Shown one piece after another: positions 25,832 through 34,464 of a stretch of DNA of 64,000 bases. A program made the position numbers and the translations under genes. This stretch comes from Spirosoma pollinicola (GTDB lineage: Bacteria > Bacteroidota > Bacteroidia > Cytophagales > Spirosomataceae): assembly GCF_002831565.1 (NCBI RefSeq), contig NZ_CP025096.1, positions 434,001-498,000 of the forward strand, in the 5' to 3' direction. Numbering within the stretch: position 1 is the first letter of the stretch; each line of letters begins with the position of its first letter. A model generated the notes under the pieces. The model had not been told where the DNA came from. It was given only the letters and a program-made list of their open reading frames with translations, and did no database searches.

Positions 25832-26563
25832 TTAGTCTTGTCCAGTAAAAATCCACGTCTTCATAACCACCGGGGAATCCTGCAACGCGTTGTAAAGTTG
25901 TTTATCGTTTTTGAAGACTAACTGCTCGACCTTAAATATCTCAACATGAACTTCAACTGTTGGCGCATCAAATGGCCAGGGCTCCAAAGAGAATGATTCA
26001 TCAATGCGCTTTCGGATGTAATAAGAAACCCCGTCTGGCCCAACGCTCACCTCCATTCGACGGCCCTCGGGCGGAACCTGATCCATACAAAGTACCAGTG
26101 ACAAAGCATCGCACCATTGCAGGAAAGCGTATCCATACTCAGCTTCTGCTTTTGTAGCGTTTACTTCCTTTCGCCATTTGGTCTGGTTGGTAACTTGCTG
26201 ATCTAAAAACTCGTCCAGTGCCTTGTCAGTACCACGCTTGGGCTCATATAGAAATGATGTGTGCATAGACATAAGCAAGGCATTCCAGCGGCTTTTTTGC
26301 AGGCCAATCTGGATCATTTGCTTACACTGCTCAGTCGAATACTGTAACAGTTGAAAATCAAGCGGAGCACCCGCTGTAGTTAGGTGATTCCGTCCTTCCC
26401 AAGCATCCTGACCATCATCATGCTCAGTTAGGGCAATCAACGTTTCGACCCAATGTGTGGGCCGTTTGTCAACCTGCCAATGCAAAGCGAACTGCACTGC
26501 CAGTAGACCATGTGCCTGTTGGTTAATAATCTGCCAACCGGTATCTATTTGGGTAACGATCAT
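25832..26563 (-). CDS. DUF3891 protein
   Basis: From the ATG at 26561-26563 the protein has 243 residues and opens MIVTQIDTGWQIINQQAHGL, the DUF3891 signature. It is a soluble, helix-rich protein with several conserved His (AHGLLAVQFALHW, EHDDGQDAW) that suggest metal binding, as in HD-like folds. The 18-codon upstream extension would run into the inverted repeat. It lies downstream of the PPOX gene, separated by a 28-bp palindrome. Confidence 0.78.
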   Translation of the reverse strand: MIVTQIDTGWQIINQQAHGLLAVQFALHWQVDKRPTHWVETLIALTEHDDGQDAWEGRNHLTTAGAPLDFQLLQYSTEQCKQMIQIGLQKSRWNALLMSMHTSFLYEPKRGTDKALDEFLDQQVTNQTKWRKEVNATKAEAEYGYAFLQWCDALSLVLCMDQVPPEGRRMEVSVGPDGVSYYIRKRIDESFSLEPWPFDAPTVEVHVEIFKVEQLVFKNDKQLYNALQDSPVVMKTWIFTGQD

Positions 26564-26570
26564 GGGAAAA

Positions 26571-26644
26571 AGTGAAAGAGCGAAAGACTGAAAGAGCGAA
26601 AACAATTCTGTTAACACGCTCTTTCAGTCTTTCGCTCTTTCACT
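26571..26644. repeat. Perfect 28-bp inverted repeat between two same-strand genes
   Basis: The arms 26571-26598 and 26617-26644 are fully complementary with an 18-base spacer. Each arm itself contains two copies of GAAAGAGCGAAA separated by GACT. It fills the gap between the PPOX stop (26647) and the DUF3891 ATG (26563), so it would fold in the intercistronic mRNA or 5' leader. A T-tract on the minus strand is not obvious. Confidence 0.9.
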
Positions 26645-26646
26645 CA

Positions 26647-27153
26647 TTAATTATTGTATACCTTCTCGTTTTCGCCCATTTTTGGTGGGTTGCCCGTAAT
26701 GGCAGCCGTAGCTTGCTGGAACAAGCGCACCATAGTGCTGTCACTTGCATTCCAGTACTCCGCCATGTCGATATGTACTTTCAACAGAATTAATTCGGGA
26801 TCGTCTTTTCCTTTCGGAAACCAGGCTTTCGCCTGTGGATTCCAGAGTGCGTCAACTTTAGCACGATCGTCCAGTTCCTGAGCCGTACCCGACACCGACA
26901 CATAATCGGCATCACTTACGTCGGCAAAAGACAGATTCACTTTATGTTCGTTATTAGCAATCTGATCAACCTTGGGCGACGAGCGCTTCGTGAAGAACCA
27001 GATCGTACCGTCTTCGTCTACCTGAAGGGCAGCCATCGGACGACCTACTAAATTTCCTTGTTCATCAACAGTTGTCATCATGGCGATACGAATGTCTTCG
27101 ATCATACCGCTGATTTTTTCTAACTGTGTGTTGGTTTGTTGTTTCGTTTCCAT
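26647..27153 (-). CDS. Pyridoxamine 5'-phosphate oxidase-fold general stress protein
   Basis: The 168-residue protein (ATG at 27151-27153) matches the general-stress-26 group of FMN-binding split barrels: MTTVDEQGNLVGRPMAALQVDEDG, IWFFTKRSSPKVDQI, NLSFADVSDADYVSVSGTA. These bind flavin or deazaflavin; no substrate is known. The first helix carries LEKISGMIEDIRIAMMTTV. It lies between YdaT-like and DUF3891 genes on the same strand. Confidence 0.88.
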   Translation of the reverse strand: METKQQTNTQLEKISGMIEDIRIAMMTTVDEQGNLVGRPMAALQVDEDGTIWFFTKRSSPKVDQIANNEHKVNLSFADVSDADYVSVSGTAQELDDRAKVDALWNPQAKAWFPKGKDDPELILLKVHIDMAEYWNASDSTMVRLFQQATAAITGNPPKMGENEKVYNN

Positions 27154-27213
27154 AACGTTATTTAGTAGCAGATAAGTAAATTGGTACTGGTTGACCAACT
27201 AACAAATCTTTAA

Positions 27214-27420
27214 TTAAGCAAATGTGCGTGCTTGAACCCAAGCTTGTTCCGAACTGGCTTTGCGAGCCCATCGTCTAGCTTCATCGACACTAATGGCCAC
27301 AGCTTTCTGGTTGTCTATCTGCCCTTGTTCAAGCAGCTGATTAGCTATTTCGATTGCTTTTGCCCGAGTACTTGGATTAAGCGACCGCATAGCCGCCGGG
27401 AAGTGCGTTGTTGACCACAT
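27214..27420 (-). CDS. YdaT-like small protein (DUF2188-type)
   Basis: The 68-residue ORF reads SLNPSTRAKAIEIANQLLEQ and AVAISVDEARRWARK. This two-helix pattern is seen in YdaT-type stress proteins, although the normal MPW start is replaced by MWSTTHFPAAM. The call rests on remembered patterns, so family assignment is moderate. The gene ends 60 bases upstream of the PPOX start on the same strand. A sigma-54-like box lies upstream. Confidence 0.6.
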   Translation of the reverse strand: MWSTTHFPAAMRSLNPSTRAKAIEIANQLLEQGQIDNQKAVAISVDEARRWARKASSEQAWVQARTFA

Positions 27421-27450
27421 AGCGTTAATGAATTGGTTACCTATTCTATT

Positions 27451-27467
27451 AGCCTATATTGTGCCAG
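27451..27467 (-). promoter_or_regulatory. Sigma-54-like box upstream of the YdaT-like gene
   Basis: Read on the minus strand: CTGGCAC, N5, AGGC. The -24 half is perfect and the -12 half keeps the GC at the expected 10-bp offset. It lies about 30 bases upstream of the ATG at 27420. Confidence 0.4.
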
Positions 27468-27705
27468 TATAGTATGAGACATAACATAAGAGGCACCGCC
27501 CCCAACAACTATTTAACTATCAATAAGTTACTCTTTGTTATCATTTATAAATCTGTAAAAGTACTTAGGCATTTGAGTCCTGAATGTAGAAAATAGACAG
27601 GATAGTGGGTATATTTCTACCCATACATTCCACAAAAAAGCCAGCTCCTTAGCGGTGCTGGCCGTAAATGTGAACCAAAATTCTGCTACCTGAATAATCT
27701 GGCAG

Positions 27706-29184
27706 TTACCTTGGGAAATAAAGTCGGAATGTTGTTCCAACTCCTGACTGGCTTTCTACTTCAATCGATCCCTTATGGCTGTTAATGATATTCTGTGTAG
27801 CCGTAAGGCCTAAGCCCATGCCACCCGACTTTCCCGTAAAAAACGGGTCGAACAGCCGCTGTCTGTCTGTTTCATTGATACCGCCACCATTGTCAGCCAC
27901 TTCTACATAAACGCGCTTATCATCCGTACAATTTGTTTTGACAGACAATATGCCTTTGCCTTCCTGCATAGCCTCAACGGCATTGACCAGAATATTGAGC
28001 AAGGCAGTTTTAACCTGATCGCGGTCAATAAGAGCGTCGCAGTTGTCGATAACGAAATTCGTTTCAAGCCGCATGCGCTTTAACTTAATCCGGTCACTAA
28101 CGAGTTGCAAAGTCTCTTTCACCACCAGATTGAAATCCTGCTTTTTACGGTCCAGATCGCGGGGCTTCGAAGAGTTGAGCATCTCGGTAATAAGCTGCCC
28201 GATACGATCTACGTTACGGCCAATGATGTCGGTAAACATCGTAATGTATTCATTGTCCGTATCCAGTTCGTCTTTCAACTGCTCCAGTGCCAGGCTCAGG
28301 TTCGTAAGCGGGTTACGAACTTCATGGGCTATACTTCGCGCAATCTTACCGGTCATGGTCAGCTTTTCGGCCAGAATAAGGTCCTGTTGTGCTTTCTTCT
28401 GCTCGGTAATGTCGCGTACTATACCCTGATACCACTCAGGTCGGCCACCAAGGTCGTCAACAGCCCAAACCGAAATCAGACAGATACGTTTGCGCCCGTT
28501 GCGATGGATAAGCGTCGTTTCGAAATCTTTTATTTGTCCGTGTTCACGAACATTGAAACGCAGATTACGGAGGTGATTCAAATCGGCAAACAGGCGAGCC
28601 GGATTCAGACTTCGTAACTCATCCCGGCTGTAGCCCAGCAATTGCTCTACCGACGAATTGGCATCCTGAAACCGTAATTCGTTGCTAGCCACGAAAATGG
28701 CATCTATAGAGCGTTCAAACAGGGAGCGGTATTTATTTTCTTTTTGCGCCACTTCGGCCAAAACACTAGCCTGCCGAAGGGCATACCGAATACTGCGTCC
28801 GAGGAGTTGGGCATCTATCCGACCCTTTACCAGATAATCGGCAGCGCCGAGTTCAAGGGCTGATTGATCGACGGTCAAGTCATCCTGTCCTGTCAACAAA
28901 ATCATGGGAGCCCGACAACCTCGACGGAAAGCTTCCTGAATCAGATCAATACCGGTATGATGGCCCAGCCGGTAATCGACCAGATAAACATCGTGCTTAT
29001 GCTTATCAATCTCCTCCAGAGCAAGATCATAACTATCAACCCAATCAAGCTTGATCGTTGCATTTTCCTTTGCTGATACCAGTGCTTTTGTCAGCAAATA
29101 ATCATCTTCGTCATCTTCAATAAGTAAGACACGAATCGTTTCTTTTTCGTCGGCAACGTCAAGTAAAGCTGCAACGGGAGTCAT
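27706..29184 (-). CDS. Receiver-PAS-histidine kinase
   Basis: From the ATG at 29182-29184 the protein has 492 residues and no membrane segment, so it is cytoplasmic. Order: receiver domain (about 18-135; phosphoacceptor Asp70 in LVDYRLG), PAS/PAC (about 150-265), HisKA with His287 in SIAHEVRNPL, and an HATPase with NADNGGGI-like and GGMGLGLTATQ motifs. The N-terminal receiver can gate the kinase. A stand-alone receiver (29277) ends 92 bases upstream on the same strand, so they are probably co-transcribed. Confidence 0.93.
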   Translation of the reverse strand: MTPVAALLDVADEKETIRVLLIEDDEDDYLLTKALVSAKENATIKLDWVDSYDLALEEIDKHKHDVYLVDYRLGHHTGIDLIQEAFRRGCRAPMILLTGQDDLTVDQSALELGAADYLVKGRIDAQLLGRSIRYALRQASVLAEVAQKENKYRSLFERSIDAIFVASNELRFQDANSSVEQLLGYSRDELRSLNPARLFADLNHLRNLRFNVREHGQIKDFETTLIHRNGRKRICLISVWAVDDLGGRPEWYQGIVRDITEQKKAQQDLILAEKLTMTGKIARSIAHEVRNPLTNLSLALEQLKDELDTDNEYITMFTDIIGRNVDRIGQLITEMLNSSKPRDLDRKKQDFNLVVKETLQLVSDRIKLKRMRLETNFVIDNCDALIDRDQVKTALLNILVNAVEAMQEGKGILSVKTNCTDDKRVYVEVADNGGGINETDRQRLFDPFFTGKSGGMGLGLTATQNIINSHKGSIEVESQSGVGTTFRLYFPR

Positions 29185-29276
29185 AAATAAAGTGCAGTTA
29201 ATAGGTACCCGGAAACAATAAGCAGCGAACAAGCAGCCGTCTGGCTAACTACCTTATTAAGCAGCAAGCCTACTCC

Positions 29277-29696
29277 TTACGGTAATTTCACGGTGTCCAT
29301 CCAATAGGTTTTCAACGCACCAACCATTTCAACCAACCGGTTGAAGTTAAAGGGCTTTGTTACAAATGAATTAACGCCAAGTGTATATGTCTTTAATATG
29401 TCTTCGTCTGCCGATGATGTAGTCATGACGACTACAGGTAATCGGCGTAATTTGGCATCATCTTTAATTTCACTGAGTGCCTGAAAACCGTTTTTACGAG
29501 GCATATTCAAGTCTAGAATTAACAAGTCTGGCCAGGGAACCTCTTGATTGGCATATCGTCCACTCTGACGTAAATACTCCATCAGTTCTTCACCATCTTC
29601 CACAAATTTTATTATTTGTGTATAGCCACTCTGTCGAAGAGCACGTTCCATGAACAATCGATCATCAGAATCGTCATCGGCAATGAGAATGGTCAT
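29277..29696 (-). CDS. Stand-alone response regulator receiver
   Basis: The protein is 139 residues from the ATG at 29694-29696; a longer open frame reaches 29825 without coding character. One receiver domain: acidic pocket ADDDSDDR at 6-12, phosphoacceptor Asp62 in ILDLNMPRKNG, and TKPF with the conserved Lys. This Rcp1-like type has no output domain, so it probably shuttles phosphate to or from the adjacent kinase (27706-29184). Confidence 0.93.
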   Translation of the reverse strand: MTILIADDDSDDRLFMERALRQSGYTQIIKFVEDGEELMEYLRQSGRYANQEVPWPDLLILDLNMPRKNGFQALSEIKDDAKLRRLPVVVMTTSSADEDILKTYTLGVNSFVTKPFNFNRLVEMVGALKTYWMDTVKLP

Positions 29697-30393
29697 AAGG
29701 GCTGGCTTACGGTGCATACAGGTAATATTGGGTAAAGCAGTTACGGCTACGGCAACAAAATTAATTTTCACAGATAAGTAAATGGCGTGAATACAGTTTT
29801 TGTAACTGATCAACGCCTTTAACACTTAAAGTAAACTTACTGACAATTTATTCTCACCATTCAAAGATACTCAAAAACATTAATTTATGAATGTCTTATC
29901 AATGGCTAATTTGAAGGTTAATTTACTCCGATTTCAATACTAAACCTACAACTAACTACTTCATAATCAAACGAAAAAAGAAAATTAACAAGAGAAAAAA
30001 CTTATGTAGTTCAGATGCAAAAGCAGCCAATAGAAGGATACAGAACCCAAATAAAGGAAACTCTACAGATATTCTCAAGAAATTTACGTTGAACGGTAGA
30101 TGATTCAAACTAGGTATATGTTGATTGTTCTTCGAGTTTCTAGGCAGACCCTGTTACTTACCTACGTATAATTCATAAAAAAATTGACTAACGTACTCTA
30201 CAACTTGGGGAATTTCTTCCGCAATAAATCAAATTCTGGTATCAATTAATGTTTATAAGAAAAGAGTGCAAATAGGTATAATACAACACTATACGCCCTT
30301 TCTGAGCAAATAGGCTAGACTTGGCACGATTTTAACCTATTAGTGATTCATAACAAGCGCAATTTATGCGCAATTACTAATTCACTAATAGTT
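29697..30393. other. Long AT-rich intergenic region
   Basis: About 700 bases separate the divergent receiver and porin genes. I see only short ORFs without coding character, no tRNA and no strong hairpin. A sigma-54-like -24 box lies at 30321. Confidence 0.5.
30321..30337 (+). promoter_or_regulatory. Weak sigma-54-like box upstream of the porin gene
   Basis: TTGGCACG is a perfect -24 element, but the -12 half (TAAC) matches poorly. It lies 57 bases upstream of the ATG at 30394. Confidence 0.25.
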
Positions 30394-31038
30394 ATGAAAA
30401 AGTCAGTAAATACCTTGCTTGCAACAGCCATGCTGTTAACCGGTATATTCTTCTTAAACTCATCAGATGCATCGGCACAGGGGCGGACCCGCGTTGGTTT
30501 GAAAGGCGGTTTGAACGCCAGTTCTCTTTTCTATGACAGCCAGAACGCCACAAACAAAAATGAACGTATTGGTTTTCATGTGGGCGTATTTGCCCAGGCA
30601 CCTGTAGGCGAATTTTTTGCCATTCAACCCGAATTACTTTATATGACTAAAGGTGCCTCTGCCGATTATAATGCCCTTGGCTTTACAGGTAAAAACACAT
30701 TTAAATTAAACTACGCCGAATTACCTGTATTGGCCACATTTAAACTTGGACAGGCAGTAGAGCTACAGGCTGGTCCCTATGTTTCATATCTGCTTAATTC
30801 CAATATAAATTCAAATGGAGATTTTGGTAGCGGCACGAGTGCTATTAACCGGGACAATTTCAACAAAGTTGACTACGGTATTGCGGGTGGCCTGAATATT
30901 TACTTTGGAAAGGCTTTTGTTGGCGCTCGTTATGAACAGGGTTTAAAACAAATCGCCAACAGTGGCGCAGCCAAAACGCTGCTAGGTAGTGCAAAGAATG
31001 GTGTTGGTCTGATATCAGTAGGCTTCAGCCTGAATTAA
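30394..31038 (+). CDS. PorT-like outer-membrane beta-barrel protein
   Basis: The 214-residue protein starts at the ATG at 30394 with signal peptide MKKSVNTLLATAMLLTGIFF, cleaved near DASAQ. The body alternates strands: GLKGGLNASSLFYD, FAIQPELLYMTKGA, LNYAELPVLATFKL, VGARYEQGLKQIA. This is the small 8-strand porin (outer-membrane protein beta-barrel) family. The cargo is unknown. It is convergent with the sigma-54 activator; a long palindrome separates them. Confidence 0.9.
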   Translation: MKKSVNTLLATAMLLTGIFFLNSSDASAQGRTRVGLKGGLNASSLFYDSQNATNKNERIGFHVGVFAQAPVGEFFAIQPELLYMTKGASADYNALGFTGKNTFKLNYAELPVLATFKLGQAVELQAGPYVSYLLNSNINSNGDFGSGTSAINRDNFNKVDYGIAGGLNIYFGKAFVGARYEQGLKQIANSGAAKTLLGSAKNGVGLISVGFSLN

Positions 31039-31039
31039 C

Positions 31040-31146
31040 GTTGAATAAATTTTGAGTGACAGAATGAAAATGGAAGTGGGTACTATAGAAAATAGGTTTA
31101 TCCTATCGATTCTAGTACCCACTTCCATTTTATCATTCAAAATTCA
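31040..31146. repeat. Long imperfect palindrome between convergent genes
   Basis: A perfect 19-bp core (31067-31085 and 31113-31131) is extended outwards by partly matching GTTGAAT and AATTTTGA blocks, giving a stem of about 45 bp with bulges. It lies exactly between the convergent stops of the porin (31038) and the sigma-54 activator (31158). It is likely a bidirectional terminator. Confidence 0.8.
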
Positions 31147-31157
31147 CTCATTCAACA

Positions 31158-32633
31158 TTATAAATGTATATCGTACGCTTTCAATTTGTTATAAAGCGTT
31201 TTTCGGTCGATGTTAAGGACTTCAGCTGCTTTTGTTTTGTTATAACCTGTCTTCTCCAAAACTTTCAAAATAGCTGCCCGTTCTGCATTTTCTGAAACCG
31301 ACTTTAAGTTGGCTGCCGATTGGCTGAATACCGGCACCCCCGGGCGGGCGGGATCGTAACTAATCTGGATACCCGGTGAGCCAGCATCTTCATGCGAAAA
31401 ATACTGGGGCGAAACGATTTCCTGAGGCAGCACATCAACTTCAATATATTCTCCCTGTGTGAGCAACACAGATCGTTTCACTACATTTTGCAACTCCCGA
31501 AGGTTGCCATGCCAGTAGTATTCCTTTAACTTTTCTTTCGCTTCTTCGTCGAAACCCAATATCTCTTTTTCCAACTGGACATTGGCCGACTCCAGAAAAT
31601 GCTCCGCAAAAATCATAATATCGGCCTTTCGCTCACGCAGGGGCGAAAGATGAATTTCAAACTCTGCGATACGGTGGTAAATGTCTTCCCGAAATTTCCC
31701 TTGCCGAACGGCCTCCCGAAGATCTTCATTCGTTGCTACAATAATCCGAACATCGACCGGAATATCCTGATTACTGCCAATTCGCCGGATTTTGCGTTCC
31801 TGCAATACCCGAAGTAATTTAATCTGGTTGTCGTAAGACAGATTACCTATTTCGTCCAGAAAGATTGTTCCACCATTTGCAAACTCGAAACTACCGGCTT
31901 TGTCGGCCATAGCACCCGTAAAGGAACCTTTCACATGACCAAACAATTCACTACCGGCCAGTTCCTTTCCTAGAGCGCCACAGTCAATTGCCACAAAAGG
32001 TTTGTCGGCACGTTTACTTTTCAGGTGAATGGCATTAGCAACAAATTCTTTGCCCGTTCCGGTTTCACCGGTAATAATAACCGACATATCGGTGGGGGCA
32101 ATCAGGTCAATATGTTTTTGAAGTTGTTCGGCAGCGCGGCTCTTACCAAATATAAAACGCTTTCCATCGGGTGTCAAAGAGACTTTAGATGAAGCCTGTT
32201 TTACTGTGGGTGTTTTAGCGGAAGATCCTGCGCTGGCTGAGGAAGAGCTTTTGGGCTGGCTCAACGATTGACTGCGTCGTTCAAGAGCACCTTTTATCGT
32301 ATATAAAATCTCGTCGGGGTAAAGTGGCTTGGTAACATAGTCATAAGCACCGTGCTTAACTGTTTGCACTGCCACCCGAACGTCAGAATAACCGGTAATA
32401 ATGATGACGGCCGTTGTTGGGTGCATCACCTTAATTCGGCGAAGCATTTCAAGGCCATCAATATCTGGAAGTTTGAAATCGCAAATTACTAATTCGTAAG
32501 CCTCTTTTCGTAACAGAACAAGACCATCATCGCCCCGCTGCACTGATGCCGTTTTGTATCCCTGCTTGGTCAGAAAACGTTCTAAAAGCAGGCATATATC
32601 ATTATTGTCGTCAATAATCAGAATTTTTTCCAT
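31158..32633 (-). CDS. Sigma-54-dependent NtrC-type response regulator
   Basis: This 491-residue protein has the full NtrC layout. The receiver (1-120) carries Asp52 in VICDFKLPDIDG. The AAA+ domain (about 165-395) has Walker A GETGTGKE, sigma-54 loop GSFTGA (variant of GAFTGA), Walker B TIFLDEIG and an Arg-rich sensor. A Fis-type helix-turn-helix (KTKAAEVLNIDRKTLYNKLK) ends it. It requires an RpoN partner not in this window. Its promoter is probably shared with the receiver gene 90 bases upstream. Confidence 0.95.
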   Translation of the reverse strand: MEKILIIDDNNDICLLLERFLTKQGYKTASVQRGDDGLVLLRKEAYELVICDFKLPDIDGLEMLRRIKVMHPTTAVIIITGYSDVRVAVQTVKHGAYDYVTKPLYPDEILYTIKGALERRSQSLSQPKSSSSASAGSSAKTPTVKQASSKVSLTPDGKRFIFGKSRAAEQLQKHIDLIAPTDMSVIITGETGTGKEFVANAIHLKSKRADKPFVAIDCGALGKELAGSELFGHVKGSFTGAMADKAGSFEFANGGTIFLDEIGNLSYDNQIKLLRVLQERKIRRIGSNQDIPVDVRIIVATNEDLREAVRQGKFREDIYHRIAEFEIHLSPLRERKADIMIFAEHFLESANVQLEKEILGFDEEAKEKLKEYYWHGNLRELQNVVKRSVLLTQGEYIEVDVLPQEIVSPQYFSHEDAGSPGIQISYDPARPGVPVFSQSAANLKSVSENAERAAILKVLEKTGYNKTKAAEVLNIDRKTLYNKLKAYDIHL

Positions 32634-32723
32634 GAATAGGAAGCAGCTTGTTCAAAAGACCATGCACGGCCCAGCGCAAAATGCAACAATAAATGCCTTA
32701 GCTGGCTGTATGAACAAAGTTAC

Positions 32724-33185
32724 TCAAACCTGAATGGTTTGCAAAGCCGTTTCCACAGATCGGCGGGTGAAAGGTTTCCCTATAAAATAGTCAGCACCTT
32801 GCTCGGTTGCACGACGTCTTTCGGCTTGGCCATCAAAAGCACTGATCATTATTATTTTAGCTTCGTGCTGTCCTTCTTTGATAAATGGGAGTAAATCAAA
32901 GCCTAAACCGTCGGGCAGGTTTAAGTCCAGAAAAATGGCGTCGAACTGTTGTGAATCTAACCATTGGCGACCCTCTTCAATGAAGTGAGCGCATGTTGGT
33001 TGATAACCCAAACGGCGCAGAAGTCCTGATAATAGCAAACATATATCTGCTTCATCATCTACAATTAACACTCGTTTAGCCAGCGATGTTGTATTCATTA
33101 CGGTCGGTCTGAATTGAGATCCCGCATTGGCTCCTATTATCGGTCTTACCACGGTATTTTTGTTTTCTATATTCCCTGTTGACAT
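32724..33185 (-). CDS. Stand-alone response regulator receiver
   Basis: The ATG at 33185 gives 153 residues; an internal ATG at 33098 would start MNTTSLAKRVLIVDDEAD. The receiver domain has VDDEADIC, the phosphoacceptor in AIFLDLNLPDG and IGKPF with the conserved Lys. There is no output domain. The order receiver then NtrC-type activator, 90 bases apart, suggests a phosphorelay operon. Confidence 0.9.
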   Translation of the reverse strand: MSTGNIENKNTVVRPIIGANAGSQFRPTVMNTTSLAKRVLIVDDEADICLLLSGLLRRLGYQPTCAHFIEEGRQWLDSQQFDAIFLDLNLPDGLGFDLLPFIKEGQHEAKIIMISAFDGQAERRRATEQGADYFIGKPFTRRSVETALQTIQV

Positions 33186-33591
33186 ATTCTCTATATAAAA
33201 TATGATGCCGGAAATGTGGCAATGCGTTAAAACTACTTAATAATACCTGATAAAGACCATTAACTTACCCTTTTGCGTTTTTTTGCCTGTTTGTTTCCCT
33301 CCAACAACCATGATTGTTTGATGAATAATTTATCATGAATATGGGTAATTTCTCTACGATTATTCCCCATTTGTAGAATTTATTCCACACCTTCTTCGGT
33401 ATATCTATTAACTATTCTTCCAGAGTAGACGATTAGCGCAAATTTATTAATGTCTCATTTCCAAGCCCATAGGGCTATTTATAACCTAAAGGTCAAATAT
33501 GCAGATGTGGTATAAACTGAGTTGGCACAAATTTTTCTCTTAAGATTGACAGTTGCGAGACATAGTCTTCTGATTTACTCACGAAAGAATA
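33186..33591. other. Intergenic region
   Basis: About 400 AT-rich bases with no ORF of note. A TTGGCAC element at 33532 precedes the lmo0937-type gene. Confidence 0.5.
33532..33548 (+). promoter_or_regulatory. Sigma-54-like box upstream of the lmo0937-type gene
   Basis: TTGGCAC-N5-TTTC: the -24 half is perfect and one base differs in the -12 half. It is 44 bases before the ATG at 33592. The same -12 half (ATTTTTCT context) recurs at 34108. Confidence 0.35.
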
Positions 33592-33759
33592 ATGGGAAAC
33601 CTTCTCTACACAATTGCAGTAATACTCATTATCATTTGGCTTCTTGGGTTTTTAGGTGTCTTAGGTACAGGTATAGGTAGCAGCAGTCTGATCCACGTTT
33701 TACTGGTAATCGCCGTCATTGCGATTATACTACGGTTGATTCAGGGACGCGGTGTGTGA
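33592..33759 (+). CDS. lmo0937-type small membrane protein
   Basis: A 55-residue ORF starting MGNLLYTIAVILIIIWLLGF has two short transmembrane segments with a Gly/Ser turn and ends LRLIQGRGV. It matches the small membrane protein family found in stress settings. The complete frame (ATG to TGA) is intact. It is followed by a hairpin and tandem YtxH genes. Confidence 0.8.
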   Translation: MGNLLYTIAVILIIIWLLGFLGVLGTGIGSSSLIHVLLVIAVIAIILRLIQGRGV

Positions 33760-33869
33760 GAAGAGAAGTACCAACAGCGATATTGTTTAATAGATAATGT
33801 CAATTGTTCAAAGATATTCCTGATTAGGAAATTTCATTTTAGGTTAAGTACAAGTTACGGTGGGTACGG

Positions 33870-33905
33870 AATCCCTGCGCCAAATTGAGCGCGGGGATTT
33901 TTATT
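33870..33905 (+). terminator. Hairpin terminator downstream of the lmo0937-type gene
   Basis: Arms 33870-33880 and 33889-33899 (AATCCCTGCGC / GCGCGGGGATT, one G-T pair), followed by T-rich sequence. Confidence 0.75.
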
Positions 33906-34107
33906 TTTAACTTATTGTTGAAAAAGGCTAAGTTTATGTCTTGCAATGGCGAAGTCATGATATCCACAAAATGTCAAGTACGGGGTATTATTGCGTAAAA
34001 CGTGGACGCCCTTGTAGAGAAAAGTCCTCAACTGCTTAACTTGATTTCAGCGGAGACCAGCCATATAATTACTTAACTTACAGTAGGTTATCTACCAAAT
34101 ACAATTA

Positions 34108-34124
34108 CTGGTACGGATTTTTCT
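34108..34124 (+). promoter_or_regulatory. Sigma-54-like box upstream of YtxH genes
   Basis: CTGGTAC-N5-TTTC, one mismatch in each half. It lies 51 bases before the ATG at 34175. A further weaker TTGGCAT lies at 34131. Confidence 0.3.
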
Positions 34125-34174
34125 ATGCGGTTGGCATCAGTATTAAGTTTATCATTCACAAAAGTTTAGAAATT

Positions 34175-34426
34175 ATGAAAGCATTGCCAGGAATATTAGT
34201 AGGTCTAGCGGTTGGCGCTGTTGTTGGTATTCTCCTTGCTCCTGAGAGCGGTCATAAAACGCGTAAGCGTATTTCGTCGGAGTCTGACTCGTTCTTTAAA
34301 GACTTGCAGGATCAGCTTCAATCCGGCTTGGAGAGCATAAAGAGCCAGTATAATGACTATGTTGATTCGGCAACCGAAAAAACACAGGATCTGGTTAGCC
34401 AGGCCAAAAAGAAAGCAAAACAGTAA
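34175..34426 (+). CDS. YtxH-domain small membrane protein
   Basis: The 83-residue protein has one N-terminal transmembrane helix with Gly zipper spacing (GILVGLAVGAVVGILLAPESG) and a KTRK hinge. A charged amphipathic helix follows (SFFKDLQDQLQSGLESIKSQ). The topology matches YtxH-domain general stress proteins. Tandem with the next YtxH gene. Confidence 0.88.
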   Translation: MKALPGILVGLAVGAVVGILLAPESGHKTRKRISSESDSFFKDLQDQLQSGLESIKSQYNDYVDSATEKTQDLVSQAKKKAKQ

Positions 34427-34464
34427 TCAAACGCACGACAAACTCACCTAAAACGATTAGACTA

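Larger units (their letters stand above)
33760..34174. other. Intergenic region with one terminator and a sigma-54-like box
   Basis: About 415 bases. Besides the hairpin at 33870 and the box at 34108, I see only short, unsupported ORFs. Confidence 0.5.

Noticed and set aside
27528..27740. 70-codon minus-strand ORF overlapping the kinase 3' end
   Set aside because: No recognisable family, overlaps the end of the kinase gene, composition unlike the neighbours.
29697..30393. Hidden small gene in the 700-base gap
   Set aside because: All frames are broken by stops within short distances and no start with coding character was seen.
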